Assembly: GCA_904419955.1 (NCBI GenBank)
Contig: CAJFTO010000026.1
Span: forward strand, 1 to 36,359
DNA from: Candidatus Roslinia caecavium
Lineage (GTDB): Bacteria; Bacillota; Clostridia; Monoglobales; Monoglobaceae
Length of the DNA: 36,359 bases
Reading direction: 5' to 3'
The notes beneath the pieces are model-generated. The model was not told where the DNA came from, did no database searches, and saw nothing but the letters and a program-made list of their open reading frames with translations. Position 1 is the stretch's first letter, and each line of letters starts with the position of its first letter. The position numbers were made by a program, and so were the translations under genes. This document shows, in pieces, positions 17,552 to 25,127 of this stretch.

Positions 17552-18511
17552 TTAGCGCGAGCTTAGTTCGGCAAGATCTGGGTACGAGGGCAGCGCGCCG
17601 TGGCGGGTCACACTTATCCCGCAGTAGGCGTTGGCGAAGTCGAGGATCTCCTTGAGCCGAGCCTGATCAAGTTCCGCGACGTTTTCGGGAGTCGTATCCC
17701 AAGCCGCGAGTTTGTGCAGACAAGCGCCGATAAACGCGTCTCCCGCTCCGGTGGTGTCTATCGCGGCCGCGTCGGCGCAGGGGCTTGCGGCGGAGGCGGT
17801 CTTTGTATACGCTTCCGCGCCGCCCGATCCTTTGGTGTATATCAAAAGTTCCGTAGCGCCTCTTAGCAGGATATCCTTAGCCTTTTCTATATCGTTCGTA
17901 CCCGTTATAAACTCCAGTTCCTCATCGGAGATCTTGAGGATATTCGCGTATGGGAGAAACTCGTTTACAGTTCGCTTCAAAAGCTCTTTGTCATCCCAGA
18001 GCTGAAGCCGGATATTCGGGTCGAAGCTGATGAGCGCGCCGCTCTTAGCCGCGCAGTCGATCGCGCGGAGGTGCGCCTCTTTCATCGGGTATTCGCCCAG
18101 GGACACCGAGCAGAAGTGGAGCGCGAAACAGTTTTCAAACCACTCCGGCCGGATATTGGCGGGGTCGTAGAGCATATCCGCGCTCGGCTTTCTGTAGAAC
18201 GAGAAGTCCCGGCCGCCGTCCTCTCTGAGCGATACGAACGCGAGACAGGTGTTGGCCTTGTCGGTTCTGAGTATTTTATCGCAGCCTATCCCGTACTTTT
18301 CGAGCTCGCCTACTATCTTGTCGCCGAAGGCGTCGTCTCCGAGCTGGGTTATCATTTCCGACTCGCCGCCGAGCTTGCTAAAGACCCCGCAGACGTTCGC
18401 CGGAGCGCCGCCTACGTTGGGGCTGAACGACTCGACCTCTTTGAGCCTGCAGCCCGTTTGCCCGGGGATAAAATCGATCAGCGCCTCGCCGATCGCCAAA
18501 AGTTTTTTCAT
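17552..18511 (-). CDS. scrK: Fructokinase, PfkB family
   Basis: The kinase phosphorylates fructose released from sucrose 6-phosphate by ScrB. The 319 residues carry the PfkB signatures: GEALIDFIPG at the start, the substrate-binding NVGGAPANV at 32-40 and the ATP/anion-hole motif DTTGAGD at 252-258, in which the last Asp is the catalytic base. Its ATG overlaps the scrB stop by one base (TAATG), so translation is coupled. It is the last gene of scrA-scrB-scrK. Confidence 0.94.
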   Translation of the reverse strand: MKKLLAIGEALIDFIPGQTGCRLKEVESFSPNVGGAPANVCGVFSKLGGESEMITQLGDDAFGDKIVGELEKYGIGCDKILRTDKANTCLAFVSLREDGGRDFSFYRKPSADMLYDPANIRPEWFENCFALHFCSVSLGEYPMKEAHLRAIDCAAKSGALISFDPNIRLQLWDDKELLKRTVNEFLPYANILKISDEELEFITGTNDIEKAKDILLRGATELLIYTKGSGGAEAYTKTASAASPCADAAAIDTTGAGDAFIGACLHKLAAWDTTPENVAELDQARLKEILDFANAYCGISVTRHGALPSYPDLAELSSR

Positions 18512-19992
18512 TAAAGCTCATCCTCTCCGTATAATTTATTTTTAAGTATTTCCGCTCCGTTATAGTCCACGTTTATCGGCCTCAGCTTGTACGCGTCGGC
18601 GCCGCATTCGAACAGCTCTATACAGTCGCGGTTCGGATAATACCTGGTAGTAAAGACCTCTTCTCCGTCGTTTAGATATACCTCGAGCGCGGTAGCGTCG
18701 GCGACGATCCTGACGCAGTCCAGCCGATCCAGTTTTACGCTGCGGGAACTTCGGCCTCCGCCGATATCTCCGTCGAATCTCATTGCGAATACGCCGTCTT
18801 TATACTCGAGGATAAGTTCTTTTGAGATCGCGGCTTTGAACCGTTTTCCAGAAACCTTCGCGATAACCTCGTACGGCGGTTTCAGCTCCGTTTCGGCGCC
18901 CGGGCGGATACTCAGCCTTTCGCGTCTCAGCGTCTCTATCTCCCGCGCGGGATTCTGCAATATTTTTCCGCCGGATACGGTTATCTCCCTTGGAATGGTG
19001 AGCGCGTGCTGCCAGCCGTATTCGGTGGGATTGGTATATTCGTCCCCGCAGTCGGCCATGCCCATCCAGCCGATAAGCAAACGCCTGCCCGAGCCGTCCT
19101 CGAATGTCTGGGGCGCGTAGAAGTCGAAGCCCCTGTCCCATTCCTTGAATTTTCCGAGCGAGTATTCGCCTCTAAAGTCGCCGTTTATCGGCATATATCC
19201 GCTTTGGTAGATATTGTTGAAGTCGTACCCGTCCGCCTCGACGCCCTGAGGCGATACCGAGAGCAGAGTCAGCCCGCCGACCTCGAACAGATCCGGACAC
19301 TCCCACATATAGCCGAGCCTGTTCTCGCTCCCGAGCCGGTTTATCAGCCGCCAGTTCAGCTTGTCTTCGGATTCGTAGACCAATACCTCGCCGACGTCCG
19401 ATTTGGTTCGCGCCCCCAATACCATATAGTATTTTCCGTCCGCCTTCCAGACCTTGGGATCCCGGACGTGGCAGGTCAGATCGGGCGGGTAGTCGGAGTT
19501 TCGGAGCGCGACCGTCTTGTCTTTGACGTTCACGCCGTCCTCGCAGACCGCGTATATCGTATACGAGCCGCGCCCGTTATTTATATAGTCGTAGTCGCCC
19601 TCGAACTTGACGTTCCCGGTGTAGAATATGCTTATCGCGCCGTCCTCCGCGACCGCGGAGCCGGAATATACCCCGTCCCGGTCGAATTCGGTATCCGGTC
19701 GGATCGCGACGCCGAGATATTCCCAGTCGATCAGATCGGCGCTCCTGTAATGCCCCCAATACTTCCTGCCCCCGTTTACGTCCTCGGGCGAGTACTGGAA
19801 GAAAACGTGGTAGTAACCGTTTGAGAAGCACAACCCGTTCGGGTCGTTGAGCCAGCCGACCGGCGGAGTCAGGTGCAGGGCGAGTCTCGTCTTATCGGCG
19901 CCGATCTTTGCGATAGAGTCCAGCTCCTTTCGGCGTATATTGCGCAGTCCGCCTTTGAAATATGTCTTGGTATGCGGTTTGATTACGTCCAT
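18511..19992 (-). CDS. scrB: Sucrose-6-phosphate hydrolase (GH32)
   Basis: This cytosolic invertase hydrolyses PTS-imported sucrose 6-phosphate to glucose 6-phosphate and fructose. The 493 residues contain the GH32 five-bladed propeller motifs in order: WLNDPNG with nucleophile Asp50, RDP at 177-179 (transition-state Asp) and ECPD with acid/base Glu231. A beta-sandwich C-terminal domain follows (GGGRSSRSVKLD to EVYLNDGEEVFTTRYYP). It lies 35 bases behind scrA and overlaps scrK by one base. Confidence 0.96.
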   Translation of the reverse strand: MDVIKPHTKTYFKGGLRNIRRKELDSIAKIGADKTRLALHLTPPVGWLNDPNGLCFSNGYYHVFFQYSPEDVNGGRKYWGHYRSADLIDWEYLGVAIRPDTEFDRDGVYSGSAVAEDGAISIFYTGNVKFEGDYDYINNGRGSYTIYAVCEDGVNVKDKTVALRNSDYPPDLTCHVRDPKVWKADGKYYMVLGARTKSDVGEVLVYESEDKLNWRLINRLGSENRLGYMWECPDLFEVGGLTLLSVSPQGVEADGYDFNNIYQSGYMPINGDFRGEYSLGKFKEWDRGFDFYAPQTFEDGSGRRLLIGWMGMADCGDEYTNPTEYGWQHALTIPREITVSGGKILQNPAREIETLRRERLSIRPGAETELKPPYEVIAKVSGKRFKAAISKELILEYKDGVFAMRFDGDIGGGRSSRSVKLDRLDCVRIVADATALEVYLNDGEEVFTTRYYPNRDCIELFECGADAYKLRPINVDYNGAEILKNKLYGEDEL

Positions 19993-20027
19993 TTTATCAC
20001 GCTCCTCGATTTGGATAAGCGACGGCT

Positions 20028-21962
20028 TTATTCTTTTGACAGTTTTATCAAGACGTCTCCGAATTTCACGCCGCCCAGAGTTTCGTCCATGCTTTTGTAG
20101 GAATCGATATTGGATATTATCACCGGAGTTACGGTCTCGTATCCGGCCTTTTCGATCTCGTCCTTGTCGAATTCTATAAGCGTCTGTCCGCGCTCGACCC
20201 TGTCGCCCATCTTAACCTTGGCGTCGTAGTACCGTCCGCCGAGCTCCACGGTGTTTAATCCGACGTGTATCAACAGCTCTACGCCGTCGTCGCCGGTCAG
20301 ACCTATCGCGTGCTTTGTGTCGAATAAGGTGGATACTTCGCCGCTAAACGGGGCGACTACCCTGCCGGCGCTCGGTTTGACCGCGACGCCGTTTCCGAGT
20401 ATGCCGGACGCGAAGGTCTGGTCGTTTACCGAGCTCAGCGGAACCGACTCGCCATCGAGCGGGCTGTATACCGTGTTCGGCTCAGCGGAGGAGACGTTTG
20501 CGGATTCAGCCGTCGCCGACGAAGCGACCGTGCCGGACGAAACGGTTGTCGCCGAGGGAGCGGGCTCCTTTTCCTCTTTAACGTCTTCCTTTATGCCGAG
20601 TATCCACGCGACTACAAACGCTACGACGAACGCGATCAAAACGGTTATTATGTAGTGCACAGGGCTGTGGAGGTGGAGCAGTATCCCGAAGATACCGGTC
20701 ACGCCGGTTCCGGTCGCGCCGAGATGGACTATCGACGCGTACAGCGCGCCGCAGGCGCCGCCTATCGAACCCGCTATAAACGGCTTTAGAAATCTCAGGT
20801 TGATACCGAAGATGGCCGGTTCGGTTATACCCATACACGCGCTGAGCGCGGCGGGGAGAGCTACGGATTTGGTCTTTTTGTTCTTGCTCCTAAACGCTAC
20901 GGCTAAGGCCGCTCCGCCCTGTCCGACGTTCGCCGCGGACGCGAGAGGGAGCCAGAACGTTAGTCCGTACTGGGCGAGCTGTCCTATATCTATAACGGTG
21001 TACATGTGGTGTATCCCGGATACGACCGTGGTCGCGTAGAGTCCGCCCATTATGAAACTGCCTATTCCGAACGGGATAGCGATGAGCCATTGAACGCCGT
21101 TGATTATCGCGTTTTCTATGACCACGAAGACGGGGCCTATGACCGCGAGGGCGAGGTAGCCCGCGACGAATACGCTGACGAGCGGGGTCACGAACAGGTC
21201 TAACATCGCCGGAACGTACTTATGCAGTTTCTTTTCCAAAAAGCTCATCACCCAGACCGAGATCATGATCGGGATAACGTGTCCCTGATAGCCGACCATG
21301 TCTATGCTGTATAGCCCGAAGAAAACTTCCTGCGTTTTCTGAACGCCTTCGCTCGCTACCGTCCACGCGTTCTGCAGGTCGGGATGGATCATTATCATAC
21401 CGATGACCGCGCCCAAAAACGGGTTGCCGCCGAACACCTTAGCCGCCGAGAATCCGATCAGTATCGGCAGGAACGTATACGCCACGTTGCTGAACAGCTG
21501 AGCGAACACGTAGATCGAGCTCGAGGTATCGATCTGGATAAAGCCGTTGTTTACCATAAAGTTCAGGGCTTCCATTATACCCATCAGGAAACCGCTGGCC
21601 ACGATCGCGGGTATGATAGGCACAAAGATATCGCCTATCGTCTTGATCGCCTTTTGGAACCAGTTGGTCTTCTCCGCCGCGACCTGCTTGACCTCTTCCT
21701 TGGTCGCCTCGCTTATCCCGGCGATCTTGATAAACTCGTCGTACACCTTGTTGACCACGCCCGTGCCGAGTATGACCTGAAGCTGTCCCGACGCGAAGAA
21801 GGTCCCCTTCACCCCGTCTACGTTCTCGATCGCGTCGTTGTCGCATTTTTTGGTATCGGCCAGCACGATCCTGAGCCTCGTCGCGCAATGCGCCGCGGAG
21901 ACCAAATTCTCCTTCCCGCCCAGCAGCCGGTATATCTCTTCCGCCGTCTTTTTGTAATCCAT
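20028..21962 (-). CDS. scrA: Sucrose-type PTS permease, EIIBCA fusion
   Basis: The membrane permease imports a sugar, most likely sucrose, and phosphorylates it. Residues 1-90 are EIIB with phospho-Cys26 in SAAHCATRLR. Residues 105-460 are the multi-spanning EIIC (IPAIVASGFLMGIMEAL, GITEPAIFGINLR). After an Ala/Ser/Thr-rich linker, residues 500-644 are a glucose-type EIIA with phospho-His566 in LLIHVGLNTVEL. The in-frame ATG at 22016 lies beyond the ribosome site. AAAGGACGGAG followed by ATG at 21962 gives 644 residues and fits better. Trehalose or another glucoside remains possible, but scrB and scrK point to sucrose. A CcpA-type site and a probable ScrR operator lie upstream. Confidence 0.93.
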   Translation of the reverse strand: MDYKKTAEEIYRLLGGKENLVSAAHCATRLRIVLADTKKCDNDAIENVDGVKGTFFASGQLQVILGTGVVNKVYDEFIKIAGISEATKEEVKQVAAEKTNWFQKAIKTIGDIFVPIIPAIVASGFLMGIMEALNFMVNNGFIQIDTSSSIYVFAQLFSNVAYTFLPILIGFSAAKVFGGNPFLGAVIGMIMIHPDLQNAWTVASEGVQKTQEVFFGLYSIDMVGYQGHVIPIMISVWVMSFLEKKLHKYVPAMLDLFVTPLVSVFVAGYLALAVIGPVFVVIENAIINGVQWLIAIPFGIGSFIMGGLYATTVVSGIHHMYTVIDIGQLAQYGLTFWLPLASAANVGQGGAALAVAFRSKNKKTKSVALPAALSACMGITEPAIFGINLRFLKPFIAGSIGGACGALYASIVHLGATGTGVTGIFGILLHLHSPVHYIITVLIAFVVAFVVAWILGIKEDVKEEKEPAPSATTVSSGTVASSATAESANVSSAEPNTVYSPLDGESVPLSSVNDQTFASGILGNGVAVKPSAGRVVAPFSGEVSTLFDTKHAIGLTGDDGVELLIHVGLNTVELGGRYYDAKVKMGDRVERGQTLIEFDKDEIEKAGYETVTPVIISNIDSYKSMDETLGGVKFGDVLIKLSKE

Positions 21963-22004
21963 AAAAACTCCGTCCTTTCTGTTAATTATTTTAATATATG
22001 AAAT

Positions 22005-22017
22005 AATGTGAAACATT
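22005..22017 (-). promoter_or_regulatory. Probable ScrR (LacI-family) operator at scrA
   Basis: AATGTGAAACATT is a 5-bp-arm inverted repeat. The identical 13-mer occurs at 24959-24971, inside the promoter of the adjacent LacI-family gene. Its repetition at exactly the regulator and the target operon marks it as the likely binding site. Confidence 0.7.
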
Positions 22018-22019
22018 TA

Positions 22020-22033
22020 TGTAAACGTTTTCA
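22020..22033 (-). promoter_or_regulatory. cre-like site (CcpA) upstream of scrA
   Basis: TGTAAACGTTTTCA matches the Firmicutes cre consensus TGWAANCGNTNWCA at every position. It is 58 bases upstream of the scrA start and 2 bases from the AATGTGAAACATT operator. The reverse-strand TTTACA within it may be the -35 box, so carbon catabolite repression is expected. Confidence 0.7.
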
Positions 22034-22119
22034 CTTATATTTATAATATACAATCAAAATCGGGATTTGTAAATTGATATATAAGACAAAAAAAGAGGGA
22101 AATTTTTATGCAAAATAAC

Positions 22120-22290
22120 AACGTAGAGATTAGGGATTAGCGAATAGCGAATAGGAGCCCAAAACGTTGTCGTGGCGTGAAAACGGTTTCCGAGCCGCAA
22201 ACGGAAAACAAAGTATTCCATTTCCGTATATGTTTGCGTCAAGCGTTAAAGAAACAAATTTTACCTCCTATTTCCTAATCTCTAATCCCT
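22120..22290. repeat. Dispersed repeat, copy B (left part, interrupted by IS110)
   Basis: It starts AACGTAGAGATTAGGGATTAG, has the shared core (GTGAAAACGG, GGAAAACAAAGTATT), and would end in the array CTAATC-TCTAATC-CCT. The IS110 element separates it from its last bases, AATCGCTAATCTCTACGTT, at 23871-23889. Rejoined, both ends begin with AACGTAGAGATTAG when read inward, forming good terminal inverted repeats. The full unit is about 190 bp. Confidence 0.8.
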
Positions 22291-22292
22291 CG

Positions 22293-22298
22293 TATAAT
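22293..22298 (+). promoter_or_regulatory. Half of a circle-junction promoter (TATAAT; -35 TTGACT at 23850-23855)
   Basis: The -35 box TTGACT lies near the right end and the -10 box TATAAT lies 2 bases inside the left end. When the ends join through CT, the spacer is 15 bases from the right end plus 2 from the left, or 17 bp in total. This is an optimal promoter existing only in the excised circle. It reads into the non-coding region and the recombinase. Confidence 0.75.
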
Positions 22299-22304
22299 AT
22301 AGTT

Positions 22305-22545
22305 GTGATTAATTTTCAAGAAAATCACATAAAACTTGTTATCTCATAAGCCATATGAGATAATAGGCTTAGTACAGATAGAGGTCGCAGGTTAATCCCT
22401 TGAAGCTTTGTCTTCGTGAATTAGGATTGCGCCTCTTCTTTACGGGCTTATACGTATGAGCTGGATAGCGCTTTGTCGCTGTATATCTAACGAGGTTGTA
22501 TCCTGTAAAGTTTAGAGGTTTTAGTCTTTATCTGCACAATTTTAT
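22305..22545 (+). ncRNA. Candidate IS110 bridge RNA
   Basis: A 9-bp 5' hairpin (TTATCTCAT 22339-22347 / ATGAGATAA 22355-22363) is followed by two looped structures. The first has stem AGAGGTCGCA (22380) / TGCGCCTCT (22428) with hairpin GAAG-CTTTGT-CTTC inside. Its left strand contains TAATCCCT (22393-22400), identical to the left flank plus core. Its right strand has ATTAG (22420-22424), the complement of core plus right flank CTAAT. The second has hairpin ATAGCG-CTTTGT-CGCTGT, flanked by AGCTGG (22459-22464, identical to the element's right end) and ACGAG (22490-22494, complement of CT plus left end CGT). This is the target-loop/donor-loop layout known for IS110 bridge RNAs. RNA ends are estimates. 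Confidence 0.75.
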
Positions 22546-22565
22546 CAATAAAAGCAGGTGATTTT

Positions 22566-23747
22566 ATGTTCTACATTGGCATTGATATTGCAAAACATAA
22601 CCATGAAGCTTCTATTATCGATTCCGACGGTTCTTTGTTATGCGAAAGTATTTCCTTTTCCAATTCTCAAAAAGGCTGTGAAAAACTCATCGCTTTACTT
22701 GAGCGCTTCTCTGTTGACCCGGACAACTGTATCGTCGGTATGGAAGCTACCGGCCATTATTGGCTTTCGATATATTCTTATCTTTTTGAATTGGGATTTG
22801 ATTTGAAGGTTATCAATCCCATTCAGTCTGACGCTTTTAGAAAAATGTATATCCGTCAAACAAATAACGACTCCAAAGATTCGTTTGTTATCGCTCAAAT
22901 TATGCGTTTCGGTCAGTTTTCGTCCTCTTCATTATCTGATGAAAATATCATGGCTCTTCGCCAGCTTTCAAGATACAGATTTTGTTTGGTTGACGACTGT
23001 TCCGATTTGAAACGCAAGGTTATTTGTTTATTAGACCAAGTGTTTCCTGAGTACAGCAGTTTGTTTTCCGATATATTTGGCGTTACCTCCAAGGAATTGC
23101 TTTTAAAATATCCAACTCCGGAGGATATGCTTTCGGTTAGCGCCACGAAGCTTTCCAACTTCATTTCCAAGTGCAGCCGCGGAAGATACGGCAGATCAAA
23201 AGCCGAGGAAATTCAAAGCGCCGCAAAAAGCTCTTTCGGGATTAAATTTGCCTCAAACGCTTTTTCTTTTCAGATCAAGCAAATGATAGAACAAATTAAA
23301 TTCATCGAAAATCATCTTAAAGAGCTTGAAAAAGAGATAACGGAGCTTCTCGTACAGACCAATCAAGTGATTACGACCATTCCCGGTATCGGAAACGTTT
23401 TAGGCGGCGTAATCATAGGCGAAATCGGAGATATATCCAGATTTGAATCAGCGCCCAAGCTTGTTGCGTATGCAGGGCTTGACGTGCGCGTAAGTCAATC
23501 AGGACAGTTTACCGGTACTCAGATGAAAATTTCTAAGAGAGGATCTTCATATCTGAGACGCGCCATTTGGATGGCGGCAACCGTAGCGGCGTTTTCCGAT
23601 CCTGTTCTTTCTGAATATTATCAATCGCTAAGAGCAAGAGGAAAACATCATTTAACAGCGATTGGAGCTGTTTCGAGGAAACTCTGCAACATTATCTTCG
23701 CTGTGTTACGCGATGACAAGCCGTACGAACCTATGCCTAAACGATAA
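22566..23747 (+). CDS. IS110-family RNA-guided recombinase/transposase
   Basis: The 393-residue protein has the IS110 layout. The N-terminal RuvC-like DEDD domain shows GIDIAK with Asp7, GMEATGHYW with Glu60, and NDSKDSFVIA with Asp102 and Asp105. A coiled-coil middle (KFIENHLKELEKEITELL) leads to a C-terminal Transposase_20 domain with the helix-hairpin-helix-like TTIPGIGNVLGG and AYAGLDVRVSQSGQF, where Ser312 is the likely catalytic serine. In this family DNA choice is made by the bridge RNA from the region upstream. The ATG lies just after AGGTGA. The ORF appears intact, so the element may be active. Confidence 0.94.
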   Translation: MFYIGIDIAKHNHEASIIDSDGSLLCESISFSNSQKGCEKLIALLERFSVDPDNCIVGMEATGHYWLSIYSYLFELGFDLKVINPIQSDAFRKMYIRQTNNDSKDSFVIAQIMRFGQFSSSSLSDENIMALRQLSRYRFCLVDDCSDLKRKVICLLDQVFPEYSSLFSDIFGVTSKELLLKYPTPEDMLSVSATKLSNFISKCSRGRYGRSKAEEIQSAAKSSFGIKFASNAFSFQIKQMIEQIKFIENHLKELEKEITELLVQTNQVITTIPGIGNVLGGVIIGEIGDISRFESAPKLVAYAGLDVRVSQSGQFTGTQMKISKRGSSYLRRAIWMAATVAAFSDPVLSEYYQSLRARGKHHLTAIGAVSRKLCNIIFAVLRDDKPYEPMPKR

Positions 23748-23815
23748 CTTCGCTTATATTTAATTCCGTGGCTTGGGATAATCTCCGAGGCCTATTTTTG
23801 CTGCCATTTTTTCTT

Positions 23816-23842
23816 TTAAGAAAATTTTTATTTTTTTCTTAA
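23816..23842 (+). terminator. AT-rich hairpin near the IS110 right end
   Basis: TTAAGAAAA / TTTTCTTAA is a 9-bp stem with a T-rich loop, 68 bases past the recombinase stop. It could end transcripts from the element or block outside readthrough. Confidence 0.4.
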
Positions 23843-23870
23843 ATTCCCCTTGACTTTTTATAGCTGGTCT

Positions 23871-23889
23871 AATCGCTAATCTCTACGTT
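23871..23889. repeat. Dispersed repeat, copy B (right terminal fragment)
   Basis: AATCGCTAATCTCTACGTT is the missing right end of the repeat beginning at 22120. Its last base is the first base of the scrR stop codon complement, so the repeat begins immediately behind the regulator gene. Confidence 0.75.
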
Positions 23890-24878
23890 TATACAGAATC
23901 GTGTTTGATAAGCTGAACTTCGAGTTTTATCTCGACGTGTCTGCGGACGGACGGGGAGCCAGACTCGAGTTCGCCGAGCAGCATTTTCGCGGCTTCTATG
24001 CCGCTGGTCTTGTATTGGAAATGAACCGTGGTCAGCTTTGGGCGGACGATGGTGGAAAGCCTTGTGTGCCCTGTTCCGACTACGGATATGTTGTCGCCGA
24101 TCTTTCTGCCTGTCTGTTCGAGATATTCGTATACGCCGAGCGCGATATTGTCGGTCGCGCAGAATATGCCGTCGGTATCGGGGCGCGCCTTGAGCAGTTT
24201 GGAGGCCGAGAGATAACCGGATTCGGAGGTGAAAGCGCCCTCTAAAACTCCGCCATCCATGGGTTTCAGCCCGTGCTTTTTGAGCGCGGCGGAGTAGCCT
24301 TCAAACCTTCTGAGTCCGGCCGCGACGTCCGTTTTCGGCGCCCCTATATAACCGATATTCCTGCGCCCCGCCTCGATCATAAGCTCCGTGAGCTGTCTCG
24401 CCGCTTCGAAGTCGTCGTGGTACACGCACTGGCAGTAGTCTACCTGCTGTCCTACGACGACCGCCGGACAGTCGAGCGATTTTATGAGCTTTTTGTGGGT
24501 CTTATCCATCATTGTGCCGATTATGATCATCCCGTCCACAAGGTTGTTCTTGAACACGCGGATGTATTCGTATTCCTTTTTGACCGTGTTGTCGGTATTT
24601 GCCAGGATCAAATAGTACCCGTATTTGGAAAGCTCCATGCCTATCCCGGCCACTATCTTGCTTATCGTCTCCGAATCGATCTTCGGCAGAGCCACGCCTA
24701 TCAGCTTCGTGCGCTTCGTCCTCAGCGTCCTGGCGTTATGCGAGGGCGAGTAGCCGGTCTCCTCGATAACCTTTTTGATCTTCTCCCTTTTCTCGTCGCT
24801 GAGGTATCCGTTGTTAAGGTATCTGGATACCGCGGCGTTAGATACTCCGGCCATTTCGGCTATTTCTCTTATCGTCAT
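23889..24878 (-). CDS. scrR: LacI-family regulator of the sucrose operon (ScrR-like)
   Basis: The 329-residue repressor has an N-terminal helix-turn-helix (MTIREIAEMAGVSNAAVSRYLN), the hinge-side SPSHNARTLRTKRTKLIGV and a periplasmic-binding-like effector domain (GMIIIGTMMD, GYIGAPKTDVAAGLRR, DGIFCATDNIALGVYEYL, VVGTGHTRLS). The GTG at 24887 lies inside the ribosome site GAGGTGA, so the ATG at 24878 is preferred. Its own promoter contains the same 13-bp operator as scrA, implying autoregulation. It was probably the first gene before scrA, now separated by the repeat and IS110. Confidence 0.88.
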   Translation of the reverse strand: MTIREIAEMAGVSNAAVSRYLNNGYLSDEKREKIKKVIEETGYSPSHNARTLRTKRTKLIGVALPKIDSETISKIVAGIGMELSKYGYYLILANTDNTVKKEYEYIRVFKNNLVDGMIIIGTMMDKTHKKLIKSLDCPAVVVGQQVDYCQCVYHDDFEAARQLTELMIEAGRRNIGYIGAPKTDVAAGLRRFEGYSAALKKHGLKPMDGGVLEGAFTSESGYLSASKLLKARPDTDGIFCATDNIALGVYEYLEQTGRKIGDNISVVGTGHTRLSTIVRPKLTTVHFQYKTSGIEAAKMLLGELESGSPSVRRHVEIKLEVQLIKHDSV

Positions 24879-24947
24879 GATCTTCACCTCGCTCAGCCGT
24901 CTAAATCCGGTTTAAACGGCGATAAAAACGTTTAATCCAATAAAATA

Positions 24948-25009
24948 AGAATACACTAAATGTGAAACATTGTCAACAAAAATGTGAAAATATACTGTAA
25001 ACGGTTGCA
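24948..25009 (-). promoter_or_regulatory. scrR promoter with operator in the spacer and an upstream cre-like site
   Basis: On the minus strand TTGACA (24976-24971) and TATTCT (24953-24948) are 17 bp apart. The operator AATGTGAAACATT (24959-24971) fills most of the spacer, so repressor binding would block polymerase. TGTAAACGGTTGCA at 24996-25009 fits the cre consensus with one mismatch. A half-site AATGTGAAA lies at 24981-24989. Confidence 0.7.
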
Positions 25010-25064
25010 TACGTCGTTTCTCGAATACGGGCTGATAAACGTCGAGGAAATACATATTTCCGCG

Positions 25065-25093
25065 TTGACAAGCTCCGATTAAAATAGTAAAAT
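25065..25093 (+). promoter_or_regulatory. Predicted promoter of the small Cys-rich protein gene
   Basis: TTGACA (25065-25070), 17 bp and TAAAAT (25088-25093) are close to consensus, 34 bases before the start. It diverges from the scrR promoter. Confidence 0.7.
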
Positions 25094-25127
25094 ATATGAA
25101 AACGATAAATATAAAGGGGTTTTTGTT

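Larger units (their letters stand above)
22291..23870 (+). mobile_element. IS110-family insertion sequence with bridge-RNA-like left end
   Basis: The element encodes one DEDD recombinase. Its left end abuts TAATCC-CT (core CT at 22289-22290) and its right end finishes AGCTGGT-CT (core CT at 23869-23870). One CT is taken as part of the element, giving 1,580 bp. Removing it restores a regular 7-base array (TAATCTC, TAATCCC, TAATCGC, TAATCTC) at the end of repeat copy B. As usual for IS110, there are no terminal inverted repeats and no longer target duplication. The base composition and codon use are more AT-rich than the neighbours, suggesting recent arrival. Confidence 0.85.

Noticed and set aside
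19006-19824. Plus-strand 272-codon frame opposite scrB
   Set aside because: The GH32 motifs on the minus strand are decisive.
22291-23870. TC rather than CT as the IS110 core dinucleotide
   Set aside because: TC is also present at both ends, but excision with TC would break the 7-base TAATCNC periodicity and shift the junction promoter spacer. CT preserves both.
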